From Candidatus Defluviibacillus avedoerensis (GTDB lineage Bacteria > Pseudomonadota > Gammaproteobacteria > Burkholderiales > Burkholderiaceae_C): a stretch of DNA of 64,000 bases. The notes below the pieces were generated by a model, which made no database searches, was not told the DNA's origin, and saw only the letters and a program-made list of their open reading frames with translations. Shown here one piece after another: positions 9,557 to 19,900 of the stretch (positions are counted from its first letter, which is position 1; every line of letters starts with the position of its first letter). The stretch lies in contig JADJBS010000006.1 in the NCBI GenBank assembly GCA_016703665.1, forward strand, positions 124,001-188,000, written 5' to 3'. The position numbers and the translations under genes were made by a program.

Positions 9557-9782
9557 CCCATACCGTTGGGGCATACCCTCATTGGGTGGATGCCCAAAAT
9601 CCGCGTCTGTGCATAACAACCCTGGTCTGGGCTGCACAGGCGACGGCAATGTCTGCTTCATGGGAGCAAGCGGACACGTCGGCGTGGAATAAGGCAATCG
9701 TTCAGAGTACTCTCAGCAGAGGGCAACACCGCAGATTGACCTTGCCCCAACCTGGATTTTCCAGGGCGGATACAGTGCCACC

Positions 9783-10383
9783 ATGGCTAACGACCTGGTC
9801 ACATCCCGCCTTTGCGTGTCGCTCATCACATGGGCAGCATCCGCCATTTGGGCGCCGCAACTTGCTGGGCTAGGACTGGGTTTAATTATAGGCACCGCCC
9901 CCGCAGAACCGTTGATCAAACTTGCCGAACCGAGCAAGCTTGCTTTACAGATGTGGCAACACGTATACCGACAGCGAGGAAGAGGCCCGCTCACGCGGGT
10001 GCAAACTGGTTAGCGCTGATCCGTCTGTGCTGGAGCAACTCAACGTAACCGGTCGCTACCGCGAAATTGCCGCCAACAGCAACTTGAAAATATTCATCGA
10101 CAAAAGCAAGACCGGCAGAGATGGCAAGCTGCTCAAGTCATGGTCCGTCCTGTCATACCACAAGCCCCAGCCTATGTCTGGCAGTGATACCTTTCAGTCG
10201 GTTCAATCGCTGGAGTATTACGACTGCGCCAATCACACATCCGCCACCAAACGACAGGTGTATTACAAGGACAAGATCACCCAGGGTGAAGTGGTCGGCA
10301 GCGTGGATTTGGCCTTCAAGTTTGAGCAGGACCCGCCTGGCTCCATGGGCGAGTTGGTGATGCAGTACCTGTGTGCCAACTGA
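9783..10383 (+). CDS. Surface-adhesin protein E-like protein (probable frameshift near the N-terminus)
   Basis: The secure part is 9940-10383, encoding YRCGNTYTDS followed by a domain resembling Surface-Adhesin_E: FIDKS, then SWSVLSYHKPQ, LEYYDC and the C-terminal PGSMGELVMQYLC. Upstream, an ATG at 9783 in another frame encodes a hydrophobic signal-like stretch ending KLAEPSKLAL; joining it to YRCGN needs one indel near 9940. The cysteine pattern and likely export fit an envelope protein. Function unknown; the true start is uncertain. It is an orphan between the MFS gene and the IS element. Confidence 0.5.
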
Positions 10384-10474
10384 ATCGCTCCCGCCGGAAC
10401 GCCCGGGGTAGGAGTGATGCGTGCCCTGGCCCAGTTCCCATAGCAGCCAAACTCCCGATTGAGGTGATTGCACC

Positions 10475-10478
10475 TTAG
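10475..10478. repeat. target-site duplication, left (TTAG)
   Basis: TTAG directly abuts the left inverted repeat of the IS element and is repeated directly after the right inverted repeat at 11668-11671, as expected for IS5-family insertion. Confidence 0.8.
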
Positions 10479-11667
10479 GGATGGTGTCCAAAACTCATTT
10501 CAAAACGATCTCGGCGAAATGATCATCGCGGCATGAAGAGTTCATTCGCTTTGAAGCACTCCGGCTTGACTGCGCAGCCCCATTTCGAGCGGCAATCGGC
10601 ACAAAAGCCGCCGTTTTCTGGAGTGCAGGCGTACTCACGCCATGGATCCTTGCAAAACTCGTTTCCTGCTCATCCACAAGTTGCTCAGAGCAAACAATGT
10701 CGTGAGCTGCGCAGTGTTTTTGGCCAAGCCCCGGTAGCGCACCTTGGTGTACCCAAATTGCCGCTTGATCACGCGAAACGGATGCTCCACCTTGGCGCGA
10801 ATGCTGGCCTTGACGCGCTCAAGTTTGTCCAGCAGATCCCCCATCGGGTTGCTCCTGTCCAGCGCTTTGCGTTTGCCCGGGCGCATGGCCACATGCCACC
10901 TGACTTCGATGTCTTGGGTTTCTTCTCGCTTTTCCACGCCTTGGTAGCCGGCGTCGGCAAACACATCGGTTTCCTCGCCATGCACAAGCCTATGCGCCTG
11001 GGTCACGTCGTTCACGCTGGCCGCCGTCCCCACCACGCTGTGCACCAGGCCACTGTCGGCATCAATGCCGATGTGACTCTTCATCCCGTGGTACCACTGG
11101 TTTCCTTTTTTGGTCTGGTGCATTTGCGGGTCGCGCGTGCCGGTGCTGTTCTTGGTCGAGGTGGGCGCCGCGATCAGCGTGGCGTCAATGGCCGTCCCGC
11201 TCTTGAGCATCAGGCCTTTGGCGCTCAGTGTGGCGTTCACCGTTGCCAGAATTTGCAGGGCCAGTTCGTGCTCTTCAAGCAAGTGCCTAAAGCGCAGAAT
11301 GCTGACCCGATCAGGCAGGCGTTCTGCGTTGCCCAGCCCCGCAAACGTGCGGTACAAGGGCACGTCAAACAGGGCCTCTTCCATGGCCAGGTCGCTCAGG
11401 CCAAACCACTGCTGAAGGAAATGCAGGCGCAACATCGTGTCGTGCGCAAATGGTGGCCGTCCTGTGGCTTTGGGCGGCGCAACCTGCGTGACCAGCGCCA
11501 CCAGTTCGCGCCAGGGCACGACCAGTTCCATCTCGTCGAGGAACTCCGCCTTGCGCGTGCGGCGAGTGCTCAAGTTCAGGCCAAGGTCTTGTTGCTTCAT
11601 GCCGTTATTGTTCCTGCGCCGGACCACTCACACCATCCGGGGTTGCTCGGAGTTTTGAACATATTCC
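10479..11667 (-). mobile_element. IS5-family insertion sequence, complete, 1189 bp
   Basis: Imperfect 18-bp terminal inverted repeats, left 10479-10496 (GGATGGTGTCCAAAACTC) and right 11650-11667, match at 14 of 18 positions, with 4-bp TTAG duplications outside. It holds one intact transposase on the minus strand. Length and 4-bp target duplication fit IS5-type elements. It lies between the adhesin-E-like gene and tRNA-Phe and disrupts no recognisable gene. Confidence 0.88.
10635..11600 (-). CDS. IS5-family transposase
   Basis: A 321-residue DDE transposase. An N-terminal helical DNA-binding region is followed by the catalytic triad Asp139 (AIDATLI), Asp216 (VFADAGYQG) and Glu272 (KVEHPFRVIKRQFG), the last in the DDE-family Y/F-(x)-R-(x)-E/K context. 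ATG 11600 is chosen; a GTG nine codons earlier (11627) is also possible. Unlike its surroundings, this gene has no frameshift and may be active. Confidence 0.93.
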   Translation of the reverse strand: MKQQDLGLNLSTRRTRKAEFLDEMELVVPWRELVALVTQVAPPKATGRPPFAHDTMLRLHFLQQWFGLSDLAMEEALFDVPLYRTFAGLGNAERLPDRVSILRFRHLLEEHELALQILATVNATLSAKGLMLKSGTAIDATLIAAPTSTKNSTGTRDPQMHQTKKGNQWYHGMKSHIGIDADSGLVHSVVGTAASVNDVTQAHRLVHGEETDVFADAGYQGVEKREETQDIEVRWHVAMRPGKRKALDRSNPMGDLLDKLERVKASIRAKVEHPFRVIKRQFGYTKVRYRGLAKNTAQLTTLFALSNLWMSRKRVLQGSMA

Positions 11668-11671
11668 TTAG
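11668..11671. repeat. target-site duplication, right (TTAG)
   Basis: Second copy of the TTAG duplication, flanking the right inverted repeat of the IS5-family element. Confidence 0.8.
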
Positions 11672-11754
11672 CTGACATGGAAAAGCGCTAGGTCTTGAAT
11701 GGGTTAGGGCTTTTGTCTTTGGCGAACTTCTTTGAAAGTCGCTGAAATGTTAGA

Positions 11755-11830
11755 TGGTGGCCTGGGGCGGAATCGAACCACCGACACAAGGATTTTCAAT
11801 CCTCTGCTCTACCGACTGAGCTACCGGGCC
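11755..11830 (-). tRNA. tRNA-Phe (GAA)
   Basis: A 76-nt cloverleaf including encoded CCA. Acceptor GGCCCGG pairs with the 3' arm, the D-loop carries GTAGCTCAGTCGGTAGAGC, the anticodon loop TTGAAAA gives GAA, and the T-arm is GGTTCGATTCC. A TATAAT (11845-11850, minus strand) just upstream is a candidate -10, without a convincing -35. Confidence 0.97.
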
Positions 11831-11852
11831 ACGCTAAGCTCTCTATTATACA

Positions 11853-12570
11853 TCAGATTGTGCTGCGTTTTCCGCGAGACAAATCAACGCCCAATTGTTT
11901 TAGTTTTCTGTAGAGATGGGTACGCTCAAGGCCGGTCTTTTCAGCAACTCGGGTCATTGACCCGCCCTCCTGGGCAAGATGAAATTCAAAATACGCTTTT
12001 TTCAAACTCGTCGCGCGCATTTCGCAGGGGTTTGTCGAGGTCAAATTTTGAAGTGAATGGAGCCTTGGTCGGCAGACTCGCCCGTGTCAAAGAGCCCTTC
12101 CGTGGCAGCGGAGTTGGTGTGAGCGACTGGTTGCCCAGACTGGACACGGTTTTGTTGACCCTCAGGCAGTTGAGCAATGCTGGCCAGGGTGGGGCTTGCG
12201 GGCCGCCGGAACCACAAGCGCGTTCGAAACAGCTTTTAAAGAGCTTTTGAAGGGTAATTGGTTTTTCCAGAAAGGACTGGGCGCCAATCTTGGTTGCCTC
12301 CACTGCCGTGTCAATGGTGGCATGACCGCTCATCATAATGACGGGCATGTCCAGCAACCCCGAACTGGCCCATTCCTTCAAGAGGGTGACGCCATCGGTG
12401 TCGGGCATCCAGATGTCCAGCAAGACCAGATCTGGTCGGCTTTGGTGACGAGCAGACCTTGCCTGAGCCGCGTTTTCGGCCATTTCAACGTTGTGCCCCT
12501 CGTCGTTGAGTATTTCAGACAGTAAATCACGTATGCCGTGCTCATCATCAACCACCAGGATGTTTGCCAT
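11853..12570 (-). CDS. ntrX: NtrX-like response regulator, receiver plus Fis-type HTH, no AAA+ (one frameshift)
   Basis: A response regulator of about 238 residues. The receiver (1-120) has the acidic pair Asp8-Asp9, phosphoacceptor Asp52 (LLDIWMPD) and Lys103 (LEKPIT). The C-terminus (VAEKTGLERTHLYRKLKQLG) is a Fis-type helix-turn-helix like that of NtrC/NtrX. The frame breaks near 11995, where six A in GAAAAAAGCG should be five. There is no room for the sigma-54 AAA+ ATPase, so it cannot be a classical sigma-54 activator; the architecture is like PrrA/RegA. It lies directly downstream of an NtrY-type kinase. Confidence 0.8.
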
Positions 12571-12617
12571 GTTGAAGTACTGTTCCGAATTACAAAGACG
12601 CTAACCGGGCGTGCGCA

Positions 12618-14908
12618 TTACGCAGCACCCATGTTGGAGATGTTGAATGATAACGACACTTGCGCGCCTTTCACCGCACCGTCTTCAACGACATTGGAGA
12701 TGTCGATGCGTGCGCCATGGTCATCCGCTATTTTTTGACCACCGCCAAGCCTAAACCAGTGCCTTTGGCCTTGGTGGTGACATAGGGTTCAAATGCCCTC
12801 TTAAGGATAGCTTCTGAAACCCGACGCCATAGTCCCGCACCACCAGGCGAACACGTTGGCTGGTTTTTCTCCACTTCGTGCTGAGTATCACCGCATGCTT
12901 GGGTCTCTCACCGGGCGATGTTTGGCCCGATGGCTCTATGACGGCCTCCGTCGCATCTTGGGCATTTTGAAGCAGGTTGTGCAGTACCTGCCTCAGTTGC
13001 TCTGCATCGGCCTGAATCATTGGGCAGTCCAGGTCAAGATCAGTCACGATGGGCACCTGCTCAGGCGGATTGGCTTGTATGACCGAGTCGCCATACAGCT
13101 GTAGTACATCAGAGATGAGTGCGTTTAAATCCAGTGGCTTGAGGTCTGCACTGGGTAGCCTTGCAAAGTCCCGGAAGTCGTTGACTAGGCGCTTCATGGC
13201 ATCGACCTGGTCAACGATGGTCTTGACAGACTTGACCAGGATCGCCCGATCTGGCCCTGTGACCTTATTGAGCAGCTTCATTTCCAGGCGCTCTGCAGAA
13301 AGCTGAATGGGGTGAGCGGATTTCTTGATCTCGTGGGCTAGACGGCGTGCAACCTCGCCCCAGGCCTGCGCTCTTTGGGCGGAGACGATTTCTGAGATAT
13401 CGTCAAACACCAGTAGGCGGGAAGTACCGGGAAGTTCCGCCTCAGGGCAACAGTACGATGGCGTTAGAGTCCATGCCCCATGGCTCCGGCGTTCTAGTTC
13501 AAACGATTCCTGCCAGTGGTCTGGACCGTGCACAGCCTTATCACTCAAAAAACTTTCAAATTTGCGCCAGACTCCGTCAAAGAAAGCCTGCAAACCTGGC
13601 ACATCAGCCAGCGGTTTGCCTTCAAAGGCGGCTAGCGGAGCCCGCAGGATTCGGGTCGCACCTGGGTTGGATGTGATGATGAGGCCGTCCGCATCCAACA
13701 CAATCACGCCAGCGGTCAGGTTATCCAGAATCGTCTGGAGATTGGCACGAGCAGAGTCCACCTCACCCATGCTTTTGTCCACGGCAGCACGAGCGTCAGC
13801 CAGTTGCTGAGTCATATCAGCGAATGCCCGGGTTAAGCCGCCCAATTCATCGTTACCTTGCAGTGCGGCTTTGGGCCGAAAGTCGCCCTCTGACACCTGT
13901 TTAACCCCTTCAGCCAGCATGAGCAGTGGGCGCGCAAGTTGATTGCCAAGCAGAACGGCCAGCAGAACGGCGCCGAAAACAGCCAGAAACAAACTTAGGG
14001 TCAGCGTGCCCAATGTACATGCGGCGCAAACCATTGCGAGCCAGAGCACGCTCCTGATATTCCCGGTTCACCTCCTGTACGGCGACGGCATTGGCCACCA
14101 AGGTGGGGGGCAAGACTTGTGTAATTTGCAGAATTCGGGGCTCAGCCCTCGGCCCGAACCCGTTGGTATTGACAAGGGCCTGAACCCTTATGCGGGCATT
14201 GGACGTGCCCGTTGCGGCCAGTTCATCAAAAACCTTCAACCGTAGCAACCACTCTTTGGGAACGCAGGGTACGCAATTGCTGTGGCGTTGGGCGGTCTGG
14301 ATTGAGCTGAAACCTTGACTGGCCCAGCGCTGGCCAGCAGTTGTCCATTGGCGTTCCACAAGATCACATCCCAACACCAATTGCTCACGCAGCCTTTCCA
14401 CTGTCAGTGCTGAAGTGGAGTCAGGTACGTCTGCGAGTTGCAGGGCCCCTGCCCGAGCTTTGGCGGACAAATCTTCGCTCAAGGTATCCAGCGTCGCGCG
14501 GCCCAAGCTGAGGCCAGCTTCCAGCGCTCCTTCGACTTTGACATCAAACCAGGTTTCAATGGAGCGACACAAACTGGTAAGACACCACATAGATCAGGCC
14601 ACCGGCACCACCCCGACCAGGGCAAAAATCGCGGCAAGTTTCACAAGCAGTCGGCTGCCAAACTTGCCCGCCCGCAAACGCAAACCCAGACGGATGGCAA
14701 TCCAGACAATTGCCGATATCAGCAATGCGGCCACAACCATGTTCAAAATGAACAGGCGGTTGTAATTGCGCTCGTACATTTCCCGATTGTTGGTTGCCTG
14801 GGTCAGCAGGAACAACAACACCAAGCCCAGAGCCACCATGACCGACGCTGAAATGCCGAGCGCCCAACGCTTGGCGACCGCAGAGCTACTGGCGCGAGCA
14901 AGATTCAC
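12618..14908 (-). CDS. ntrY: NtrY-type membrane sensor histidine kinase (several frameshifts)
   Basis: About 763 codons. In order: N-terminal transmembrane pair (VMVALGLVLLFLL and MVVAALLISAIVWIAI), a periplasmic sensor, another TM segment, a HAMP linker (LARPLLMLAEGV), a PAS domain (ILDNLTAGVIVLDADG), the HisKA H-box (RLAHEIK) and an HATPase with N-box (HNLLQNAQDA) and DYGVGF. Reading breaks occur near 14590, 14050 and 12800; within the H-box an extra A and a missing C cancel, turning HEIKNPLTPIQ into HEIKKSAHPIQ. The stop is TAA at 12618-12620 after SFNISNMGAA. A GTG at 14908 is the probable start. It pairs with ntrX downstream. Confidence 0.8.
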
Positions 14909-14920
14909 TTCCAGTACTTT

Positions 14921-15580
14921 CTACCTTGGCAGGTTCTGCCTTGGCGGGGTCTGATTTGACAGACTCAGATTTGCCGAAATCCCTAAGAGCTTTTGGTTGC
15001 GAGATACGCAATACTCCACTCGGTTTTGGCCAGCCACACCAATCTGAAAAGGTCTCGGCAACTGCGCGACATCCAGCCGGAAGCTGAAGTCTGTGTTGTA
15101 TTTGCATCTGGGTCAATGTCACTGGCGCTGGCAATGCGCCACCGTGAAAACCGCTGGATTGCAGTCAAGGCATCACCGAGCGATTCAAAATTCTGACTCA
15201 AGGTAACGCCTAAACCGTTGTTTCCAATAGGCGTTGAACCCACTTGTAGCTTCCAACGTCGAACCAAGGTTTGGTACGCCAGCCGCATGTGCCGAGTTGT
15301 TCTGGCGACTCTCTTGTCTGTCCAGTACCAGCGGTCACGAAGCAAATCTGCCTCAGCCACAAAATGAACCGGTATTCCCTTGCGAAGCACGTCGTCAACC
15401 ACGCTAGGAAGTTCAAAGCTCACCGTGGTGCTCAAAAAAACGCCGTCATCATTGCGCTCAAGAACAAACGGCGTGGCGTCGGCGGCTTCGGATTCAGCGC
15501 GCGCGCCTGGAAGCACCAGTAGAACAAGGAAGCAAGGAAAGATAAAAAAACTGGATCAGCGCCTGGCGCGGCCATGACAT
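14921..15580 (-). CDS. DUF4390 domain protein (frameshifted)
   Basis: About 219 residues. An N-terminal signal-like segment (MSWPRQALIQFFYLSLLP, then LVLLVLPGARA) precedes a DUF4390 domain: DDGVFLSTTVSFELPSVV, RDRWYW and LGDALTAIQRFSRWRI. Frames change near 15525 and again in the last third, ending in VSRNQKLLG...NLPR. DUF4390 proteins are predicted to be exported and are of unknown function. The start overlaps the end of rsmB by about 25 bp and the stop is 12 bp before the ntrY start, so rsmB-DUF4390-ntrY-ntrX look translationally coupled. Confidence 0.72.
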
Positions 15581-16958
15581 AGCCCACGCCTTACGCGTGT
15601 CGTTTTTCCAGCAATGCGAAAAAGAAAACCATCCTCATCTACGCCTGCATTGTCCGGGACGGTCGCACTAAAATCACATGCAAAAAGGAATTAAATGCCC
15701 AGGAGAGCCAAGCAATTGCGCATCTGTGTTGTGTGCAAAGAAACGTTTGTATCTGGTCCTGTCCTTCGGCATGAAACACGGAGCAAGTGCAATAGAGCAA
15801 GCGTCCACCAGACGAACCAGCGGCCAGAGAGTTATCAATAAGCGCTTCTGAATGGCTGCTAACTGTTCGATGTCGCTTTCCTTGCGCAACCAGCGTACAT
15901 CCGGATGACGCCGAACAATTCCGGAAGCAGTACAGGGCGCATCAAGCAAAACCGCATCGAATGGCTGTTGATCCCACCAAGTGGCAACATCGCTGGCGTC
16001 AGCCACCAACCACTTTGGCCTCTAGGCCCAATCGAATCAAGGTGTCATGGATACGCTCCGCGCGCCTGACATCCACCTCGATGGCGGTCACCTCGACGGA
16101 CTGCGTCATGACACCGCAGGCATATTCAAGCAAATGGGCGGTCTTGCCGCCCGGCGCGGCACAAGCATCCAATACCCTCATCGGCCCAGAAAATGAGGTT
16201 GGCTGTAAACCACTTAGCAACAAAGGAGCAGCGCGTTGTGCCGCTGCATCTTGTACTGAAAAACAGCCTGTTTCAAAACCTGGGAGAGCTTGAACAGGTC
16301 GAGGCTTTTGAAGAATCAAACCAAACTCACCGGAGACTTTTGATTCAATATTTAAAGCAAATAAATCAGATTGGTATTGCCTAACGTCGGTTTTAAGTGC
16401 GTTTATTCGCAGGGTAAACGGTGCGTGTCGGTTGTTGGCTTGCAAAATTTTCTGCCAGTGCCCAGGGTATTCCTCTTTGAGTCGAGCAATCCACCATGCC
16501 GGATGATTCCACTTGGCACTCAGATCGCGTTTCGCCTGGTTCTGCAATGCGTCTGCTTCGCGCAAGTAGCGACGCAAGCAGCCGTTGACAAAGCCCGCTT
16601 GGTGTTTGGTCAATACCGCCCGTTTCGCGGCTTCAACACTTTGATCAACCAACACAAAGCCGTCATACGGTAAGTCTTCCCCACAAAACAGGGCGAGACT
16701 GGTGCACAGTAAGGCATCCACCCCTGCGGGAGGCACTTTTTTGACCAGCAACCGTCGAAGCGCCTGGGCTTGCCCAAAGTGCCGCAACACATGAAACACC
16801 AGAGACTGCACGCCGGCCCTCAGATGAGCGTCTACCACAGAGAGCTCCACTGTCGCAGAACGACCCTGACGGACCGCCAACAGAATCGCCGCCGTGACCT
16901 GCAACTGCTGCCACAAGGGTGGAAGCTTGACAGACTGCGGCGGCGAATTCGTTGGCAC
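15556..16958 (-). CDS. rsmB: 16S rRNA (cytosine967-C5)-methyltransferase (frameshifted)
   Basis: About 467 codons. The first 140 residues form the NusB-like RNA-binding domain (AILLAVRQGRSAT...VNGCLRRYLRE). The methyltransferase follows with VLDACAAPGGKTAHLL, then DAPCTASG and YCTCSVF carrying the two catalytic cysteines. The frame breaks near 16005, 15830, 15740 and 15670; with correction the tail reads VPDNAGVDEDGFLFRI before TGA at 15556. GTG 16958 lies 16 bp after the rpoC stop, suggesting read-through from the rpo operon. Confidence 0.85.
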
Positions 16959-16974
16959 GCGTGCTTGCCCGTGG

Positions 16975-19900
16975 CTAAGAAGCAGTCAGCAGACTCGTCA
17001 GCGACGGTTGCATCCGAACTGGACTCTGACGCCCCTTCGGCCAAAGCCATGTCTTCAGCCTCGGCGATGGCACGGCGCTCAGCCTCGTCCATCTCATCCT
17101 TGGCCTTGCGTGCCTTGTGATATGCCATACCAGTACCGGCAGGAATCAATCGACCCACAATGACATTCTCTTTCAGCCCCCGCAGCTCGTCACGCTTGCC
17201 CATGATGGCGGCTTCTGTCAAAACACGGGTGGTTTCCTGGAAGGACGCAGCGCTGATGAAGCTATCGGTCGACAAGGATGCCTTGGTGATACCCAGCAAC
17301 AGATTGCTGAAGGTCGCAGGCATCTTGCCTTCGGACCGCAAAGCATCATTGGTATTGAGGATCTCAGAGCGCTCGACTTGCTCACCGTTGATGTAATTGG
17401 AGTCACCGGAGTTCTCCACCACAACCCGACGCAGCATCTGCCGAACGATCACTTCAATGTGCTTGTCGTTGATCTTCACGCCCTGCAAGCGGTAAACGTC
17501 CTGGACTTCGTCCACGATATAGCGCGCCAATTCTTCAATACCCAGCAGGCGCAGAATGTCCTGCGGATCAGCCGGGCCATCCACCACAGATTCGCCCTTA
17601 TTGACTACCTGTCCTTCGTGCACAAGGATGTTCTTTTCCTTGGGGATGAGTTCATCCCAGACATTACCCTCGGGGTCGGTGATCTGTAGGCGAACCTTGC
17701 CTTTGGTTTCCTTGCCGAACGAGATGGTACCGGTCATTTCAGCCAGCATGCCCTTGTCTTTTGGTGTACGGGCTTCAAAGAGCTCAGCCACACGGGGTAA
17801 ACCGCCGGTAATGTCCCGGGTCTTCTGGCCTTCAATGGGGATACGGGCCAGCACTTCGCCAGGACCAACATCCATACCGTCGCGAACTTGAATCAGCGAC
17901 CCAACCTGAAGCCAATGGTCACCGAATGATCGGTACCTGGGATTTTGACTTCATTGCCAGAGGCATCGATCAGCTTGACCTGCGGACGAACCACTTTGGT
18001 TGCACCACGGCGCTTGGGGTCAATCACCACCATGGTGGATAGACCAGTCACCTCGTCCACCTGCTTAGCAACGGTAAGGCCTTCTTCGACGTTTTCGAAG
18101 TGGGCTTTGCCAGCAAACTCGGTGATGATGGGTCGGGTCAAGGGATCCCAGTTGGCCAGAATTGCGCCAGCCTTTGATGGTTTGATCGGCCTTGACCGTC
18201 AATGTGGCGCCATAAGGCACCTTGTGACGCTCGCGCTCGCGTCCATGCTCGTCGTGAATGATGATTTCCCCCAGAGCGGGAAATCACCACCAACTCACCC
18301 TTGGTGTTGCTGACGTAACGCATGGTACTGTTAAAACCGATCACACCGCTGGACTTGGCTTCACGCTGGAGGCGATCGCCGCACGAGATGCGGCACCGCC
18401 GATGTGGAAGGTACGCATGGTCAACTGCGTACCCGGTTCACCGATGGACTGCGCCGCAATCACGCCGACTGCTTCACCGTTGTTCACCAGGCCGCCACGA
18501 CCAAGGTCGCGGCCATAGCAAGTCGCGCACAGACCAAAGCGGGTTTCGCAAGTCAAGGCCGTACGCACTTTGACCTCGTCCACACCCGCTGCTTCAAGCA
18601 TTTCGATGGTGTCTTCGTCCAGCATTTCGGTTGCTGGCACAAGCACGGAGCGATTTTCTGGGTGCAGAATATCTTCGGCTGCTGTGCGACCCAAGATACG
18701 GTCACGCAAGGACTCGATTACTTCACCACCCTCTACAATGGCGCGCATCAGCGAACCATTGGTGGTGCCCTGTCGTGCTCCGTGACCACCAAGTCCTGTG
18801 TCACATCGACCAAACGACGTGTCAGGTAACCGGAATTCGCTGTCTTCAAAGCCGTATCTGCGAGACCCTTACGAGCACCGTGAGTGGAGATGAAGTACTC
18901 CAACACATTGAGGCCTTCGCGGAAGTTCGCGGTAATTGGCGTTTCAATGATCGAGCCATCAGGCTTGGCCATCAGGCCCCGCATGCCAGCCAACTGACGA
19001 ATCTGAGCGGCGGAACCGCGGGCGCCAGAGTCGGCCATCATGTAGATGGAGTTGAAGGATTCCTGGTCCACCATGTTGCCATGGCGGTCCATAATCTTCT
19101 GCTTCGCCAGTTGAGCCATCATGACCTTGGAGACTTCGTCGCCAGCCTTGCCCCAAATGTCCACCACCTTGTTATAGCGCTCACCAGCAGTCACCAAACC
19201 CGAGGTGTACTGCTGGGCAATTCCTTGACCTCGCCCTCAGCGCGGGCAATGATGCCGGCCTTTTCTGGCGGCACCAACATGTCGTCCACGGCGATGGAGA
19301 TACCCGCCTTGGTCGCCAGACGGAAGCCGTTTTGCAGCAACTTGTCGGCGAATACAACGGTCTCTTTCAAGCCGCACTTGCGGAAGGAGGACATTGATCA
19401 GCTTGGAGATTTCTTTCTTCTTCAACGCCTTGTTGATGTTGGAGAAAGGCAGGCCTTGGGCAGGATCTCGGACAGCAATGCGCGACCAGCGGTGGTCTCC
19501 CAGAGCTTGGTGGAAGCAAGAAATTCTCCAGTTTCCTTGTCCTTGGTCCACTCTGTCAAACGGACATTGATCTTGGCCGTGAGTTCCACTTCACCAGCAT
19601 CAAGTGCGCGTTGAACTTCATCAGTGTCGGAAAAGATCAAGCCTTCACCCTTGCCATTGATGCGTTCGCGGGGGGTGTAGTACAGACCCAGCACCACGTC
19701 CTGAGAAGGAACAATGGAAGGCTCACCGCTGGCGGGGAACAGCACATTGTTGGAGGCCAGCATCAAAGTGCGGGCTTCCATTTGAGCCTCTACCGACAAT
19801 GGAATGTGCACAGCCATCTGGTCACCGTCAAAGTCGGCGTTGAAGGCCGAACAGACGAGTGGGTGCAATTGAATGGCCTTGCCTTCAATCAGGATGGGCT

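Noticed and set aside
10533..11675. A 380-codon plus-strand ORF across the IS element
   Set aside because: It is the antisense shadow of the well-supported DDE transposase and has no recognisable domain.
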